From the NCBI GenBank assembly GCA_027490555.1, contig JAIXXW010000367.1, positions 1 through 5,716 of the forward strand: a stretch of DNA of 5,716 nt, read 5' to 3'. Positions 5,675-5,716 of this stretch are shown in pieces (position 1 is the first letter of the stretch; each line of letters starts with the position of its first letter). Made by a program: the position numbers and the translations under genes. The notes beneath the pieces are model-generated. The model had not been told where the DNA came from. It worked only from the letters and a program-made list of their open reading frames with translations, and searched no databases. Source of the stretch: Comamonadaceae bacterium (lineage in GTDB: Bacteria > Pseudomonadota > Gammaproteobacteria > Burkholderiales > Burkholderiaceae_C).

Positions 5675-5716
5675 AAGCGCTCAGGAAAAAACCGAAGAAC
5701 CCACGGCGCACAAACT
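5667..5716 (+). CDS. flhB: Flagellar export apparatus protein FlhB (3' partial, N-terminus only)
   Basis: FlhB is the export-gate protein whose self-cleaved cytoplasmic domain decides which substrates are exported; FliK acts on it. Only 16 codons and two bases of the next are in the window. From the GTG at 5667 they read (M)SESAQEKTEEPTAHK. The SxxxQEKTExPT pattern is the well-known start of FlhB and of its type III secretion relative SctU. The frame differs from fliR and overlaps it by eight bases. An AGGAG six bases upstream supports the non-ATG start. Membrane segments and the NPTH self-cleavage site lie beyond the window and cannot be checked. The call rests on the N-terminal motif, the ribosome binding site and the position directly after fliR. 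Confidence 0.88.
   Translation, partial: MSESAQEKTEEPTAHK

Larger units (their letters stand above)
1..5716 (+). other. Flagellar fliKLMNOPQR-flhB operon segment
   Basis: Nine genes lie head-to-tail on the + strand. The spacers are 24, 31, 21, 18, -4, 11, 19 and -8 bases. No spacer is long enough for a typical promoter plus leader, and none contains a GC-rich hairpin followed by a T-run, so a single polycistronic transcript is the simplest reading. The order matches the class of flagellar clusters that keep the hook-length regulator, C-ring proteins and export gate together. I saw no convincing sigma-54 (-24/-12) or sigma-28 promoter in the spacers. The transcription start is inferred to be upstream of base 1, and the operon continues beyond base 5716. 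Confidence 0.85.

Overview
The window is an uninterrupted block of flagellar basal-body genes, all on the + strand, in the order fliK (5' end missing), fliL, fliM, fliN, fliO, fliP, fliQ, fliR, flhB (only the first 16 codons and part of the 17th). Nothing else is encoded. The longest gene-free gap is about 31 bases, and no RNA gene, mobile element, CRISPR array or terminator is visible.

The organism is a flagellated Gram-negative bacterium. Moderately high GC, frequent TTG leucine codons and the style of the FliK, FliN and FliR proteins suggest a betaproteobacterium of the Burkholderiales, perhaps Comamonadaceae-like. This taxonomic guess is an inference from general impression, not from a search.

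Layout: bases 1-1546 hold the hook-length control protein FliK, whose visible N-terminal part opens with three tandem 25-residue repeats and whose C-terminus carries the Flg_hook (substrate-switch) domain. Bases 1571-2155 encode FliL, a single-pass stator-associated membrane protein. Bases 2187-3518 encode the C-ring switch proteins FliM and FliN. Bases 3537-5674 encode FliO, FliP, FliQ and FliR, the assembly factor and the core of the flagellar type III export gate. flhB begins at a GTG codon at 5667, inside the end of fliR, and runs off the window.

The genes work together. FliP/Q/R with FlhB (and FlhA, not in the window) form the export gate, FliO helps assemble FliP, FliM/FliN form the cytoplasmic switch ring, FliL supports the stators, and FliK measures hook length and flips FlhB from hook to filament export. 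Short spacers and two overlaps (fliO/fliP by 4 bases, fliR/flhB by 8 bases) point to one polycistronic mRNA with translational coupling. The operon promoter must lie upstream of the window.

I found no undescribed system. The items most worth a second look are the FliK tandem repeats, the divergent N-terminus of FliM where the CheY-P binding motif normally lies, and the direct linkage of flhB to fliR.
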